A stretch of DNA of 64,000 bases from Mesorhizobium loti (GCF_001510895.1 NZ_LPWA01000131.1:124001-188000); one strand, 5' to 3'; positions 26,945 to 36,015 are shown, counted from the first letter of the stretch. Program-made: numbers and translations. The notes: generated from the sequence alone by a model not told the origin.

Positions 26945-27556
26945 TCACCACATGGTCTTCTTCGCCCGCTCCGGCCATTCCCTGTCGTAGACTTCGCCGT
27001 CGATGCTCTTGCGACTGGTGACCTCAAGGATCTGGCCGGGCGTCGGCAGCGACCTCGGATCGACATGCTTTGCCGGGTTCCACAGCTCCGAGCGCACGAT
27101 GGCGCGGGCGCACTGGAAATAGACGGTGTCGACCGAAATCACGGTGACCGATCGTGCGGGCTTGCCGTCGACCGTGAAGGAGGAGCAAAGCTGGGCATCG
27201 GTGGTGATATGGGCGCGGCCGTTGACGCGCAGCGTCGTGCCCGAACCCGGCACCAGGAAAAGCAGCCCGACGCGCGGATCGCGAATGATGTTCTTCAGCG
27301 AATCGGCGCGGTTGTTGCCGCGCCTGTCGGGCATCATCAGCGTCTTTTCATCGACGAGGCGCACGAAGCCGGCGAGATCGCCGCGCGGCGAGCAGTCCAG
27401 CCCCTCCGGCCCGCTGGTCGCCAGCGCCACGAAGGGCGAGGCCTCGATGAAGGCGGCATATTCGGGAATCACACGGTCGAGCTCCTTGACGATCGAGGCC
27501 TCGCCGGGCAGCCCGTAGAGGGCTTCGAGCTGTTCGACCGATGTGATGAGCGACAT
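26945..27556 (-). CDS. Pyridoxamine 5'-phosphate oxidase-like FMN protein
   Basis: 203 residues of the split-barrel flavin-binding superfamily, in the subgroup often annotated MSMEG_1061-like. Visible motifs are FVALATSGPEGLDCSPRGD (first strands), MMPDRRGNNRADSLKNII (FMN phosphate contacts) and VGLLFLVPGSGTTLRVNGRA. It probably binds FMN or F420-like cofactors and reduces or oxidises a small molecule; the exact substrate is not predictable. A strong AGGAGG precedes the ATG at 27556. It is convergent with marR, 47 bp apart. Confidence 0.85.
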   Translation of the reverse strand: MSLITSVEQLEALYGLPGEASIVKELDRVIPEYAAFIEASPFVALATSGPEGLDCSPRGDLAGFVRLVDEKTLMMPDRRGNNRADSLKNIIRDPRVGLLFLVPGSGTTLRVNGRAHITTDAQLCSSFTVDGKPARSVTVISVDTVYFQCARAIVRSELWNPAKHVDPRSLPTPGQILEVTSRKSIDGEVYDREWPERAKKTMW

Positions 27557-27647
27557 CTTTCGCCTCCTGACCTTTTGCCGGCGCTACTCCATGTCCATGA
27601 CGCTTTGACGACAGCTCGTCGCCGAAGTTGAGCGTCCGGGCGCCTGG

Positions 27648-28001
27648 CTAGCGATCGCGGCTGAGCCCCTTTTCGGCAAGCTCGGCGAGATAGGCGTTCC
27701 AGCGTTCCTCCTTCTCATGGCCAAGCGTGTGAAGGTAGTTCCAGGTGAAGATGCCGGTGTCGTGGAAATCGTCGAAGGTGATGCGCACCGCGTAATTGCC
27801 GACCGGCTCGATCTTGAGGATCGCGACGTTGCGCTTGCCGGGCACGGTCACGCGCTGTTCGGGCGAATGGCCCTGCACTTCCGCCGAGGGCGAGGCCACG
27901 CGCAACAACTCCGCCGGCAGCTCGAACGGCTGGTGATCCGGGAAGGTCACGGTGAGCAGCTTGCGGTCTTTGGAGACCCTCAGTTCCTTCGGCGCCGTCA
28001 T
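27648..28001 (-). CDS. DUF971 (gamma-butyrobetaine hydroxylase N-terminal-like) protein
   Basis: 117 residues forming a single DUF971/GBBH-like beta domain: LRVSKDRKLLTVTFPDHQPFELPAELLRV at the start, then ILKIEPVGNYAVRITFDDFHDTGIFTWNYL. Stand-alone members are common in proteobacteria and are associated with iron-sulfur or Mrp-type proteins, but their role is unsettled. The ATG at 28001 gives the standard MTAPKELRV start. It lies 194 bp from the divergent moaA. Confidence 0.88.
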   Translation of the reverse strand: MTAPKELRVSKDRKLLTVTFPDHQPFELPAELLRVASPSAEVQGHSPEQRVTVPGKRNVAILKIEPVGNYAVRITFDDFHDTGIFTWNYLHTLGHEKEERWNAYLAELAEKGLSRDR

Positions 28002-28195
28002 GTTTTTTCCTGTGAGCGTTGCGCCCTTCCCTACGCCGCTTCGCGCGATGCGGAAAGGTCAAAGCAGGCAGCCGACATGCGATGTCGGTCGGGGACTGTT
28101 ACCAAAGATCAAGACCTTCTATCTTGAATGCTGGGCCGGATCGTATCACATAGCCGTATATAACGAGCCGTTCACGGCCACGGAAGCGTTTGAAC

Positions 28196-29191
28196 ATGAA
28201 CATGATCGATCCATTCGGTCGCACGATCACCTACCTTCGCGTGTCGGTCACCGACCGCTGCGACTTCCGCTGCACCTATTGCATGGCCGAGGACATGACC
28301 TTCCTGCCGAAGAAAGACCTGTTGTCGCTTGAGGAGCTCGACCGGCTCTGCAGCGTCTTCATCGAAAAGGGCGTCAGGAAACTAAGGCTGACCGGCGGCG
28401 AGCCGCTGGTGCGCAAGAACATCATGCATCTGGTGCGCCAGCTGTCGCGCCACCTGGAGAGCGGCGCCCTTGAGGAGCTGACGCTCACCACCAACGGCTC
28501 GCAGCTCTCGCGCTTTGCCGCCGAACTTGCCGACTGCGGGGTGAAGCGCATCAACGTTTCGCTCGACACGCTGGACGCCGACAAATTCCGCCAGATCACC
28601 CGCTGGGGCAATCTCGGCAAGGTGATGGAAGGCATCGACGCCGCCCAGGCCGCGGGCCTGAAAGTCAAGCTCAACGCCGTGGCGCTGCGCGACTTCAATG
28701 ACGCCGAAATCCCCGAGATGCTGCGCTGGGCGCATGGCCGCGGCATGGACCTCACCGTCATCGAAACCATGCCGATGGGCGAGATCGACGCCGACCGGAC
28801 CGACCAATACCTGCCGCTGTCGCTGCTGCGCGCCTCGCTCGAGCGTCAGTTCACGCTGACCGACATCCCTTACAAGACCGGCGGCCCCGCCCGCTACGTC
28901 CAGGTCGCCGAGACCGGTGGCCGGCTCGGCTTCATCACGCCGATGACGCATAATTTCTGCGAAAGCTGCAACCGCGTCCGGCTGACCTGCACCGGCACGC
29001 TCTATATGTGCCTGGGCCAGGAAGACGCCGCCGACCTCAGGGCGCCGTTGCGTGCGTCCGAAGGCAACGAACTCGTCGGCGAGGCCATAGACGAGGCTAT
29101 CGGGCGCAAGCCGAAGGGCCATGATTTCATCATCGACCGCCGCACCAGCCGCCCCTCCGTATCGCGCCATATGAGCGTCACCGGCGGCTGA
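28196..29191 (+). CDS. moaA: GTP 3',8-cyclase MoaA
   Basis: 331 residues. The radical-SAM cluster motif is DRCDFRCTYCMA (CxxxCxxC) near residue 20, with SAM-binding LTGGEPLVRK following. The C-terminal second 4Fe-4S site is CESCNRVRLTCTGTLYMC. MoaA starts molybdenum-cofactor synthesis by rearranging GTP. The family's usual C-terminal GG is present in a slightly modified end (VTGG). ATG 28196 is preferred (GGAAG 9 bases upstream) over TTG 28190 or ATG 28202. mobA and mobB lie 2 kb downstream on the same strand, so Moco genes cluster here without moaC or moaE. Confidence 0.95.
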   Translation: MNMIDPFGRTITYLRVSVTDRCDFRCTYCMAEDMTFLPKKDLLSLEELDRLCSVFIEKGVRKLRLTGGEPLVRKNIMHLVRQLSRHLESGALEELTLTTNGSQLSRFAAELADCGVKRINVSLDTLDADKFRQITRWGNLGKVMEGIDAAQAAGLKVKLNAVALRDFNDAEIPEMLRWAHGRGMDLTVIETMPMGEIDADRTDQYLPLSLLRASLERQFTLTDIPYKTGGPARYVQVAETGGRLGFITPMTHNFCESCNRVRLTCTGTLYMCLGQEDAADLRAPLRASEGNELVGEAIDEAIGRKPKGHDFIIDRRTSRPSVSRHMSVTGG

Positions 29192-29244
29192 TTTTTTCCC
29201 GGGATTGGTGCAAGATCACCTTGGTCACTGACCTTGGAGGCACC

Positions 29245-29733
29245 ATGAAGCGTCTTCATCTCACGCCTTTGGCGATCGTCTTGTCGTCGTTGTTGGCGGT
29301 CGTCGCCACAACGGCCATCGCGAAGCCATTCACTTACGTCAATGCGCGCTTCGCCGCCGCCTGCACCTTTCCCGGCGAGATTTTCAACATCACCGAAGCC
29401 GAGCCCGAAAATGGCGACGGGCAGCAATGGAGCGCGCCCGACGGTGCGAGCCTGACCTGCTCCGGCATCTACAACATCGACAACGACACGCCAAAGACCT
29501 TCGTCGCCGGCGAAAAGGCGAACGCCGGACCGGGCTACAAGGTGACCTACACCAAGACCGGCAAGAACTGGGCGGTGCTCTCCGGCGTCAAGGGCGACAA
29601 GGTCTTCTATGAGCGGCGCCTGTTCGGAACGGACGGCGTCATCCGCAGCGTCTGGATCGAATATCCATCATCGCTCAAGGCGAAATACGACCCGCTGACA
29701 GGCGCCATCGCGGCCAGCCTGCGCGGTCCTTGA
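29245..29733 (+). CDS. Hypothetical secreted protein (162 aa)
   Basis: A clear signal peptide (LAIVLSSLLAVVATTAIA) precedes a mature domain of about 130 residues with two cysteines (ACTFPGEIF and LTCSGIYN) that could form a disulfide. It also has a strand-rich pattern (GYKVTYTKTGKNWAVLSGVKGDKVFYERRLF). I do not recognise a family by name; similar short periplasmic proteins are widespread in rhizobia. GGAGG precedes ATG 29245 by 7 bases. It sits between moaA and the transporter/mobA group, with no visible functional link. Confidence 0.75.
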   Translation: MKRLHLTPLAIVLSSLLAVVATTAIAKPFTYVNARFAAACTFPGEIFNITEAEPENGDGQQWSAPDGASLTCSGIYNIDNDTPKTFVAGEKANAGPGYKVTYTKTGKNWAVLSGVKGDKVFYERRLFGTDGVIRSVWIEYPSSLKAKYDPLTGAIAASLRGP

Positions 29734-29839
29734 GGCGTGCGCGGCAAATAAACCTTCCGCGCGGACTTGCGCCCGATTTACCGCCGGTCGGTTCCGGCCT
29801 AGCCTTCTGATGCGATTTTCGCACCCAGGGGGAATTCTC

Positions 29840-30196
29840 ATGCGCAAATTCTTGGCTTTGCTTGCAATGCTTGGGCTTGCTTCGGTGCCGGCGGCAGCCC
29901 AGTCGATCGGCGGCACCTACACCGTTGCCGGCACCAATTTCGACGGCTCGAAATATGGCGGCGAGGCGACCATCACGCTGACCAGCGACACGACCTGCAC
30001 GATCCACTGGGAAACCGGCGGCTCGTCCTCCGACGGCATCTGCATGCGCAACGACAATGCCTTTTCGGCCGGCTATGTGATGGGCAAGGAAATCGGCCTC
30101 GTCGTTTACAAGGTGGAGAAGGACGGCTCGTTGCACGGGCTCTGGACCATCGCCGGCCAGAACGGCAACGGCACCGAAGTGCTGACGCCCAAGTAA
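29840..30196 (+). CDS. Hypothetical secreted beta-rich protein (118 aa)
   Basis: A signal peptide (LLAMLGLASVPAAA) is followed by a compact domain of repeated strands (YTVAGTNFDGSKYGGEATIT and onward to HGLWTIAGQNGNGTEVL). It has a cysteine pair (TTCTIHW and GICMRN). The pattern looks like a small beta-sandwich or lipocalin-like protein secreted to the periplasm. GGGGGAA lies before ATG 29840. No named family is recognised. It is separated from the next gene by 123 bp. Confidence 0.75.
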   Translation: MRKFLALLAMLGLASVPAAAQSIGGTYTVAGTNFDGSKYGGEATITLTSDTTCTIHWETGGSSSDGICMRNDNAFSAGYVMGKEIGLVVYKVEKDGSLHGLWTIAGQNGNGTEVLTPK

Positions 30197-30319
30197 GCGC
30201 TCCACGCATTTGCAAATCGATCGTTCGGGCCGCGGAGAAATTCGTGGCCCATTTCTTTGGCGTTGCTGTTTTCCAGCTGCCTGCTACAGGCTTGATCCAA
30301 ATAGAATCCGGAAACGCCC

Positions 30320-31240
30320 TTGCCACTTTCGCCCAATCTTCGCGGCGCGCTGTTCATGGTCGTGGCCATGGTCGGCTTCACCCTGAACGACGCGATCACC
30401 AAGTTCTCGTCGGAATCGATGAACATGGCGCAGGTCATGCTGGTGCGCGGCGCCTTCGCATCGCTCTTCGTCGGCCTGCTAGCCTGGCGGCGCGGCGCGC
30501 TGGCCAATCCGGCAGCGATGATGCAGCCGATGGTGGCGATGCGCGTCGCCGGCGAAGCCGGCGCCACGGTGTCGTTCCTGATCGCCCTCGCCCATCTGCC
30601 GATCGCCAATGTTTCGGCGGTGCTGCAGGCGCTGCCGCTTGCCGTGACCATGGGCGCTGCGCTTTTCTTCGGCGAAGGCGTCGGCTGGCGGCGTTGGCTG
30701 GCGATTGCCGTCGGCTTTGCCGGCGTTCTGATCATCGTGCGGCCGGGTTTCGAAGGCTTCAGCGTCTATTCGCTGCTGGCGCTGACAAGCGTCATCTGCT
30801 GCGCCGTACGCGATCTCGCCACCAAGCGCATCCCGCAAGCAATCCCGACCATGCTGGTGTCGACGGCGACCGCGCTGGCCATGACGGTGCTGGGCGCGCT
30901 GCTGCTGTCGCCGATGGGTGGCTGGACGCCGATGAGCAGCCGGGCGACCGCGCTGCTGGCGCTGGCGGCGGTGCTGGTGCTCATCGGCTATCAGTTCATC
31001 ATCATGGCGATGCGTTCGGGCGACATCTCCTTCATCGCGCCCTTCCGCTATACGGCGCTGCTCTGGTCGATCCTGCTCGGCCTCGTCATCTTCGGCGACG
31101 TCCCCGACCTGCCGATGATCATCGGCGCCTCGATCATCATCGGCTCGGGCCTCTATGCGCTCTACCGCGAGCGGGTCGTTGGCCGGCGTCAGCCTGCCGC
31201 CGAAAGCGCTGGACCGGACATGGCGCCGGACGGCATATAG
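30320..31240 (+). CDS. EamA/DMT-family transporter
   Basis: 306 residues with ten hydrophobic helices arranged as two EamA repeats (about 10-140 and 150-290), the drug/metabolite transporter fold. It exports or imports small metabolites across the inner membrane; the substrate is unknown. The start is TTG 30320 (MPLSPNLRGALFMVVAM, the family's usual beginning), with CCGGAAA upstream; the first internal ATG would cut into helix 1. Only 5 bp separate it from mobA, so the two are probably cotranscribed. Confidence 0.85.
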   Translation: MPLSPNLRGALFMVVAMVGFTLNDAITKFSSESMNMAQVMLVRGAFASLFVGLLAWRRGALANPAAMMQPMVAMRVAGEAGATVSFLIALAHLPIANVSAVLQALPLAVTMGAALFFGEGVGWRRWLAIAVGFAGVLIIVRPGFEGFSVYSLLALTSVICCAVRDLATKRIPQAIPTMLVSTATALAMTVLGALLLSPMGGWTPMSSRATALLALAAVLVLIGYQFIIMAMRSGDISFIAPFRYTALLWSILLGLVIFGDVPDLPMIIGASIIIGSGLYALYRERVVGRRQPAAESAGPDMAPDGI

Positions 31241-31245
31241 GTCCG

Positions 31246-31878
31246 ATGGACCGGAGCGTTGCGGGCATCATCCTGGCAGGAGGCCAGTCGAGCCGGATGG
31301 GCGGCGGGGACAAGCCGCTGCTTGCGCTGGGCAAAGCCAGGCTGATCGACCATGTCGCCGCGCGCCTCGAACCGCAGGTCGGCACGCTGGCGCTCAATGC
31401 CAATGGCGACCCCGAACGGTTTGCCGGCACGGACCTTCCGGTGCTTGCCGATACGGTGTCGGGCTATGCCGGCCCATTGGCCGGCATCCTGACTGGCCTC
31501 GAATGGGCGGCAACGAACACGGCATGCCGGTCGCTTGTCAGCGCGGCCGGCGACACGCCTTTCTTCCCCGGCGATCTTGTCGAACGATTGGCCGCGGCGG
31601 CCCGTGAACGGCCAGGCGCGATCGCCGTCGCCAGTTCCGATGGCCGATTGCACCCCACTTTCGCGCTGTGGCCCCTTGGCCTCGGCGATGCGCTGCGCCA
31701 TTTCCTGGTCGACGAGGACAACCGCCGGGTTTCGGTCTTCATGGAGCGGCACGGTTTTGTCCGGGTGGAGTTTCCGATGATCGAAGCCGAAGGCCGGCGG
31801 ATCGACCCGTTCTTCAACATCAACACGCCGGACGATCTTGCGGAAGCGAGACGTCTGTTGCAAAGCCTGCAGCCATGA
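31246..31878 (+). CDS. mobA: Molybdenum cofactor guanylyltransferase MobA
   Basis: 210 residues. The nucleotidyltransferase P-loop-like signature is GIILAGGQSSRMGGGDKPLL at the N terminus. GDTPFFPGDLV (metal-binding Asp) and FFNINTPDDL (C-terminal family motif) follow. It joins GMP to molybdopterin to make the MGD cofactor used by DMSO-reductase-type enzymes. The ATG at 31246 lies just after the transporter stop. The TGA overlaps the mobB ATG (ATGA), a classic coupling. Confidence 0.95.
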   Translation: MDRSVAGIILAGGQSSRMGGGDKPLLALGKARLIDHVAARLEPQVGTLALNANGDPERFAGTDLPVLADTVSGYAGPLAGILTGLEWAATNTACRSLVSAAGDTPFFPGDLVERLAAAARERPGAIAVASSDGRLHPTFALWPLGLGDALRHFLVDEDNRRVSVFMERHGFVRVEFPMIEAEGRRIDPFFNINTPDDLAEARRLLQSLQP

Positions 31879-32390
31879 GACGCGTATTCGGCATCACCGG
31901 CTGGAAGAATTCCGGCAAGACGACGCTGACCGAGAAGCTGGTCGCCGAACTGGTTGGGCGCGGCTGGACGGTCTCGACGGTGAAGCATGCCCACCACGAC
32001 TTCGACATCGACAAGCCGGGCACTGACAGTTTCCGCCATCGCCAGGCCGGCGCCACCGAGGTCGCGATCGTCTCCGGCCGGCGCTGGGCGCTGATGCACG
32101 AGCTGCGCAATGAGGACGAGCCCTCGCTGGACGATATCCTGGCACGGCTGGCGCCGTCGGATATCGTGCTCGTCGAAGGCTACAAGCGCGAAGCGCACCG
32201 GAAGATCGAGGCGAGACGGCTGGAAGCCAGGGACCGGACGCCGCTTTCGGCCAACGATCCGAACATCGTGGCCGTCGCCGCGGATTTCAAAGTCGAAGGC
32301 GAAACCCTGCCTGTCTTCGACCTCGATGATACCAAATCGATCGCCGACTTTATCGAGCGCACGACCGGCCTCGTCGCTCCCGGCAAGTAA
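31875..32390 (+). CDS. mobB: Molybdopterin-guanine dinucleotide adaptor MobB
   Basis: 171 residues. The P-loop GITGWKNSGKTTLTEKL is at the N terminus; VKHAHHDFDIDKPGTDSFRHRQAG and VEGYKREAHRKIE are characteristic of MobB. It binds GTP and assists MobA, though it is dispensable in many bacteria. It overlaps mobA by four bases. The downstream 150 bp before the ABC-importer gene contain no gene. Confidence 0.93.
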   Translation: MRRVFGITGWKNSGKTTLTEKLVAELVGRGWTVSTVKHAHHDFDIDKPGTDSFRHRQAGATEVAIVSGRRWALMHELRNEDEPSLDDILARLAPSDIVLVEGYKREAHRKIEARRLEARDRTPLSANDPNIVAVAADFKVEGETLPVFDLDDTKSIADFIERTTGLVAPGK

Positions 32391-32541
32391 CGCAGCGGCA
32401 GACGGCGATTGTCGTTTGCTGTTGTTTTGCAGTTGCTTTTTTCTTCGAAAGAGTGGGAGTATCCCGCGCAGCGGGCGGACAAGTAGCGCCGCCCACAAGA
32501 GCCGCATGGGACAGCGGCCATGACCATATGAGAGGATTACC

Positions 32542-33327
32542 ATGCGTACTGCACTGCGTATCGCGCTCGCCGCTTCGGCCGCGCTGCTGACACTTGGCGT
32601 CGCCCAGGCTCAGGAAAAGACCCTGAGGATCGGCACCGAAGGCGCGTACCCGCCCTTCAACAACCTGACCTCGGACGGCCAGCTGGTCGGCTTCGACATC
32701 GATATCGCCAAGGCTCTCTGTGACGAAATGAAGGTGAAGTGCACCTTCGTCGCGCAGGACTGGGACGGTATCATCCCGGCGCTCCAGGCCGGCAAGTTCG
32801 ACGCCATCGTCGCCTCAATGTCGATCACGCCTGAGCGCCAGGAAAAGGTCGACTTCACCCACAAATATTACAACACGCCCTCGGCGATCGCCGTGCCGAA
32901 GGATTCGCCGCTCAAGGGCGTGACCAAGGAAGACCTCGCCGGCAAGAACATCGGCGTCGCCACCACGACGACGCATTTCAACTATGCCTCGAAGACCTAT
33001 ACCGACAGCACCATCAAGGGCTATCCGAGCAGCCCCGAAGAGCAGGCCGATCTCGCCAACGGCCGCCTCGACGCCATCGAGGACGACATCGTCGTGCTGC
33101 AGCAGTGGCTGGATTCGCCTGACGGCGCCTGCTGCAAGATCCTCGGCCAGCCTTCGCCGCAGCCGGTCGAGATTTTCGGACCGGGCGCCGGCATTGCCGT
33201 GCGCAAGGGCGAGACCGACCTGGTCAACAAGTTGAACAACGCGATCGACGCCATCCGCAAGAACGGAAAGTACAAGGGAATCAACGACAAGTACTTCAAG
33301 TTCGACGTCTACGGCGCCGAGTCCTGA
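32542..33327 (+). CDS. Basic amino-acid ABC transporter, periplasmic binding protein
   Basis: 261 residues. A signal peptide (LAASAALLTLGVAQA) precedes a family-3 solute-binding domain. LRIGTEGAYPPFNNLTSDGQLVGFDIDIA is the standard ligand-side start, and WDGIIPALQAGKFDAIVASMSITPERQ is typical of Lys/Arg/Orn and His binders. A C-terminal Cys pair (GACCKIL) occurs in this rhizobial group. It captures basic amino acids or opines in the periplasm. It is the first gene of an importer operon; a strong stem-loop follows the stop codon and probably sets its excess over the permeases. Confidence 0.9.
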   Translation: MRTALRIALAASAALLTLGVAQAQEKTLRIGTEGAYPPFNNLTSDGQLVGFDIDIAKALCDEMKVKCTFVAQDWDGIIPALQAGKFDAIVASMSITPERQEKVDFTHKYYNTPSAIAVPKDSPLKGVTKEDLAGKNIGVATTTTHFNYASKTYTDSTIKGYPSSPEEQADLANGRLDAIEDDIVVLQQWLDSPDGACCKILGQPSPQPVEIFGPGAGIAVRKGETDLVNKLNNAIDAIRKNGKYKGINDKYFKFDVYGAES

Positions 33328-33337
33328 TCATTGCGCC

Positions 33338-33367
33338 AAGGGCGGTGAGGAAGCCCTCGCCGCCCTT
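33338..33367 (+). terminator. Attenuating stem-loop after the binding-protein gene
   Basis: A 13-bp stem (AAGGGCGGTGAGG paired with CCTCGCCGCCCTT, one G-T wobble), loop AAGC and tail CTTTCATT. It lies 10 bp after the binding-protein stop and 38 bp before the permease gene. Such intercistronic hairpins commonly give partial termination or mRNA protection in ABC-importer operons. Confidence 0.65.
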
Positions 33368-33405
33368 CTTTCATTCCGGGATCGCTACGGAGACACGCCC
33401 CGCCA

Positions 33406-34122
33406 ATGCCGGCCCAAAGCATTTGGACACTTCTCAGTTGGGGCCCCGATGGCTGGAGTGACGATATCGCCTCTGGCGTTCTGGTCACGATCGCGCTGGC
33501 GCTCGCCACGCTCCCGATCGGCCTGGTGATCGGCTTTTTCGTCGCCTTCGCCAAACAGTCTCAAGAACCGTCGATGCGGCTCGCGGCCAACATCTACACG
33601 ACCGTCTTTCGCGGCCTGCCCGAACTGGTGACGCTGTTCCTGTTCTTCTTCGGCATGCCGCTGCTGCTGCAGCATCTTGTACGGCTGTTCAACCCGGAAG
33701 CGACCATCGACGTGAACAGCTTCATCGCCGGCATGATCGTGCTGTCGCTGATCTTCTCGTCCTATGCCAGCGAGGTTTTTCTTTCCGCGTTTCGCGCCAT
33801 TCCAAAGGGCCAGTATGAGGGCGGCTACGCCATTGGCCTTTCGAAATGGCAGACGATGCGCCTCGTGGTACTGCCGCAGTTGATACGCATCGCTTTCCCT
33901 GGCCTGGAGAATTGCTGGCTCAGCCTGCTCAAGGACACCTCGCTGGTGTCCGTGGTCAATCTTGCGGAAACGCTGCGCAATGCCGGCGTTGCGGCACGCG
34001 TCACCAAGCATTCGTTCCTCTTCTACAGCGTCGCGGCGCTGGTCTTCCTTGTGCTGGCCATCCTGTCGTCGATCGCCACCGGCTATATCCAGCGCTCGCT
34101 CGGGCGGAGGCAAGCGCGATGA
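33406..34122 (+). CDS. Amino-acid ABC transporter permease, HisQ type
   Basis: 238 residues with five membrane helices and the His/Glu/Gln/Arg/opine permease fold. The ATPase-docking EAA loop is FRAIPKGQYEGGYAIGLSKWQTMRLVVLPQ. It forms half of the membrane channel. It overlaps the next permease by the four bases ATGA. No ATP-binding subunit gene is present before or after the operon, so the ATPase must be supplied from elsewhere. Confidence 0.9.
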   Translation: MPAQSIWTLLSWGPDGWSDDIASGVLVTIALALATLPIGLVIGFFVAFAKQSQEPSMRLAANIYTTVFRGLPELVTLFLFFFGMPLLLQHLVRLFNPEATIDVNSFIAGMIVLSLIFSSYASEVFLSAFRAIPKGQYEGGYAIGLSKWQTMRLVVLPQLIRIAFPGLENCWLSLLKDTSLVSVVNLAETLRNAGVAARVTKHSFLFYSVAALVFLVLAILSSIATGYIQRSLGRRQAR

Positions 34123-34945
34123 GCGTCAGCCAGGCTATCGCCATCGACAAACCGCCTCCGCAAACGCGCGGCTGGCCGCGTGCCCGCATCATCGGCTACG
34201 CCCTGGTCGGCCTTTGGATTCTTTTCGGCATCGGCATCGTGGCCTATCTGGTCCATGCCTGGCAGGGCGGCGCATTCTTTGACAGATACGCGCCGGCCTA
34301 TCTGCGGGGACTTGGCACCACTTTGGCGCTGGTGGCCATCTCGATGGTGGCCGGTGCGATCCTGTCGCTCCCCGTCGCCTATGGCCGCATGTCGAAGAAC
34401 CGGATCCTGTCCGGACTTGCCTATTGCTACGTCTATTTTTTCCGCGGCACGCCGCTGCTCGTGCAGACCTATCTGGTCTATTACGGCGTCGGCTCATTCA
34501 GGCCGGAACTGCAGTCCGTCGGTCTCTGGTGGTTCTTCCGCGAAGCTTTCTATTGCGGGGTGTTTGCCTTCTCGCTCAACACCGCCGCCTACCAGGCCGA
34601 AATCCTGCGCGGCGCGATTGAAAGCGTTCCGCGAGGCCAATGGGAAGGCGCCGCCTCGCTCGGGCTGCACAAGCTTCAGACGCTGCGCAAAGTGATCCTG
34701 CCCCAGGCAATCATCGTTGCGCTGCGGCCCTACGGCAACGAGCTCGTTTGATGATCAAGGCCTCGGCAATCGTCGCCATCATCACCGTCTACGACCTGAT
34801 GGGCAATGCCAAGCTCGCCTATGCCAACTCCTTCGACATTCAGGCCTACATCTGGGTGGCGGTCGTCTACCTGGTGCTGGTCGAGATCCTGCGCCACGGC
34901 GTCGAATGGATCGAGCGCCGGATCACCATTCACCTCAAACGATAG
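34119..34945 (+). pseudogene. Amino-acid ABC transporter permease, HisM type, frameshifted
   Basis: The frame from ATG 34119 encodes the HisM-like partner permease: helices from about residue 25, and the EAA loop SVPRGQWEGAASLGLHKLQTLRKVILPQ. It ends prematurely at GNELV, stop 34749-34751. The missing end, LMIKASAIVAIITVYDLMG to ERRITIHLKR, continues in the next frame to 34945. Adding one T to the TTT at 34747-34749 restores GNELVLMIKASA and a 275-residue protein. Both halves are well conserved, so a sequencing deletion is more likely than a dead gene. Confidence 0.88.
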
Positions 34946-34954
34946 AGCGTCCAA

Positions 34955-35038
34955 GCAATTCCAGGAAAAGTGTGTCGCGGTTTTCGTCCGGAATTGCGGA
35001 AAGCAAAATTAGAGCGGTTCTGTAAACTGAACCGCTCT
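34955..35038. repeat. Rhizobial-type intergenic palindromic element
   Basis: Two adjacent inverted repeats. One is GCAATTCC (34955-34962) with GGAATTGC (34990-34997), enclosing AGGAAAAGTGTGTCGCGG and following bases. The other is AGAGCGGTTC (35011-35020) with GAACCGCTCT (35029-35038). The sequence style matches dispersed intergenic palindromes that I recall from Mesorhizobium and Rhizobium genomes. It lies between the importer operon and the next gene and could fold at the 3' end of the importer mRNA. Confidence 0.6.
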
Positions 35039-35145
35039 AGCTCCATGCTGCGCCAGTCGATGCGGCTCTTGCGTGCCTTGACGAATTTTTCGCATGGCCT
35101 AGACCTTCCGCCACTGAAATCTCTCTTTTGTTGGAAGGCAGGCTT

Positions 35146-36015
35146 ATGGCATCGGTTGCATTTCTCGGTCTTGGCGTCATGGGCTATCCGATGGCCGGAC
35201 ACCTCAAGAACAAGGGCGACCACGACGTCACAGTCTACAACCGTACCACCGCAAAGGCCGAGCAGTGGGTCGGCCAGCATGGCGGCAGGCTGGCGCTGAC
35301 TCCGGCCGAAGCGGCCGAGGGCAAGGATTTTGTCTTCTCTTGCGTCGGCAATGACGACGACCTGCGCTCGGTGACGACCGGCGCCAACGGCGCCTTCGCC
35401 GCGATGAAGAAGGGCTCCGTCTTCATCGACAACACCACGGCCTCGGCCGAAGTCGCGCGAGAACTGGCCGAAGCCGCTGAAAAGGCCGGCTTTTCCTCCC
35501 TCGACGCGCCGGTGTCGGGTGGTCAGGCAGGTGCCGAGAACGGCGTGCTGACGGTGATGGTCGGCGGCGAGCCGGCCGCTTTCGACAGGGCCAAGCCTGT
35601 CATCGACGCCTATGCGCGCATGGTTGGGCTGATGGGGCCGGCAGGCGCCGGCCAGCTCACCAAGATGATCAACCAGATCACCATTGCCGGCCTCGTCCAG
35701 GGGCTGGCCGAAGGCCTCCATTTCGGCAAGAAAGCCGGGCTCGACATCGAGAAGGTCATCGAGGTGATCTCCAAGGGCGCCGCCGGTTCCTGGCAGATGG
35801 AAAACCGCCACAAGACGATGAACGCCGGAAAATATGATTTCGGCTTCGCCGTCGACTGGATGCGCAAGGACCTCGGCATCTGCCTGGCCGAAGCAAACCG
35901 CAACGGCGCCAGGCTGCCGGTGACGGCGCTGGTCGACCAGTTCTACAAGGACGTGCAAGAGATGGGCGGCCGGCGCTGGGACACGTCCTCGCTGCTGGCG
36001 CGCCTGGAAAAATAG
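35146..36015 (+). CDS. 3-Hydroxyisobutyrate dehydrogenase-family reductase
   Basis: 289 residues of the beta-hydroxyacid dehydrogenase family. The NAD(P)-binding motif is FLGLGVMGYPMAGHL, the substrate-binding motif DAPVSGGQAGAENG, and the catalytic lysine lies in GQLTKMINQ. It oxidises a 3-hydroxy acid (hydroxyisobutyrate, tartronate semialdehyde or similar) in the cytoplasm; the exact substrate is not decidable from sequence. GGAAGG stands before ATG 35146. It is followed 6 bp later by the AlkD-like gene, so the two may be cotranscribed. Confidence 0.88.
   Translation: MASVAFLGLGVMGYPMAGHLKNKGDHDVTVYNRTTAKAEQWVGQHGGRLALTPAEAAEGKDFVFSCVGNDDDLRSVTTGANGAFAAMKKGSVFIDNTTASAEVARELAEAAEKAGFSSLDAPVSGGQAGAENGVLTVMVGGEPAAFDRAKPVIDAYARMVGLMGPAGAGQLTKMINQITIAGLVQGLAEGLHFGKKAGLDIEKVIEVISKGAAGSWQMENRHKTMNAGKYDFGFAVDWMRKDLGICLAEANRNGARLPVTALVDQFYKDVQEMGGRRWDTSSLLARLEK

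Noticed and set aside
28002..28195. Molybdenum-cofactor riboswitch before moaA
   Set aside because: The leader is short and I could not build the conserved Moco RNA helices from it.
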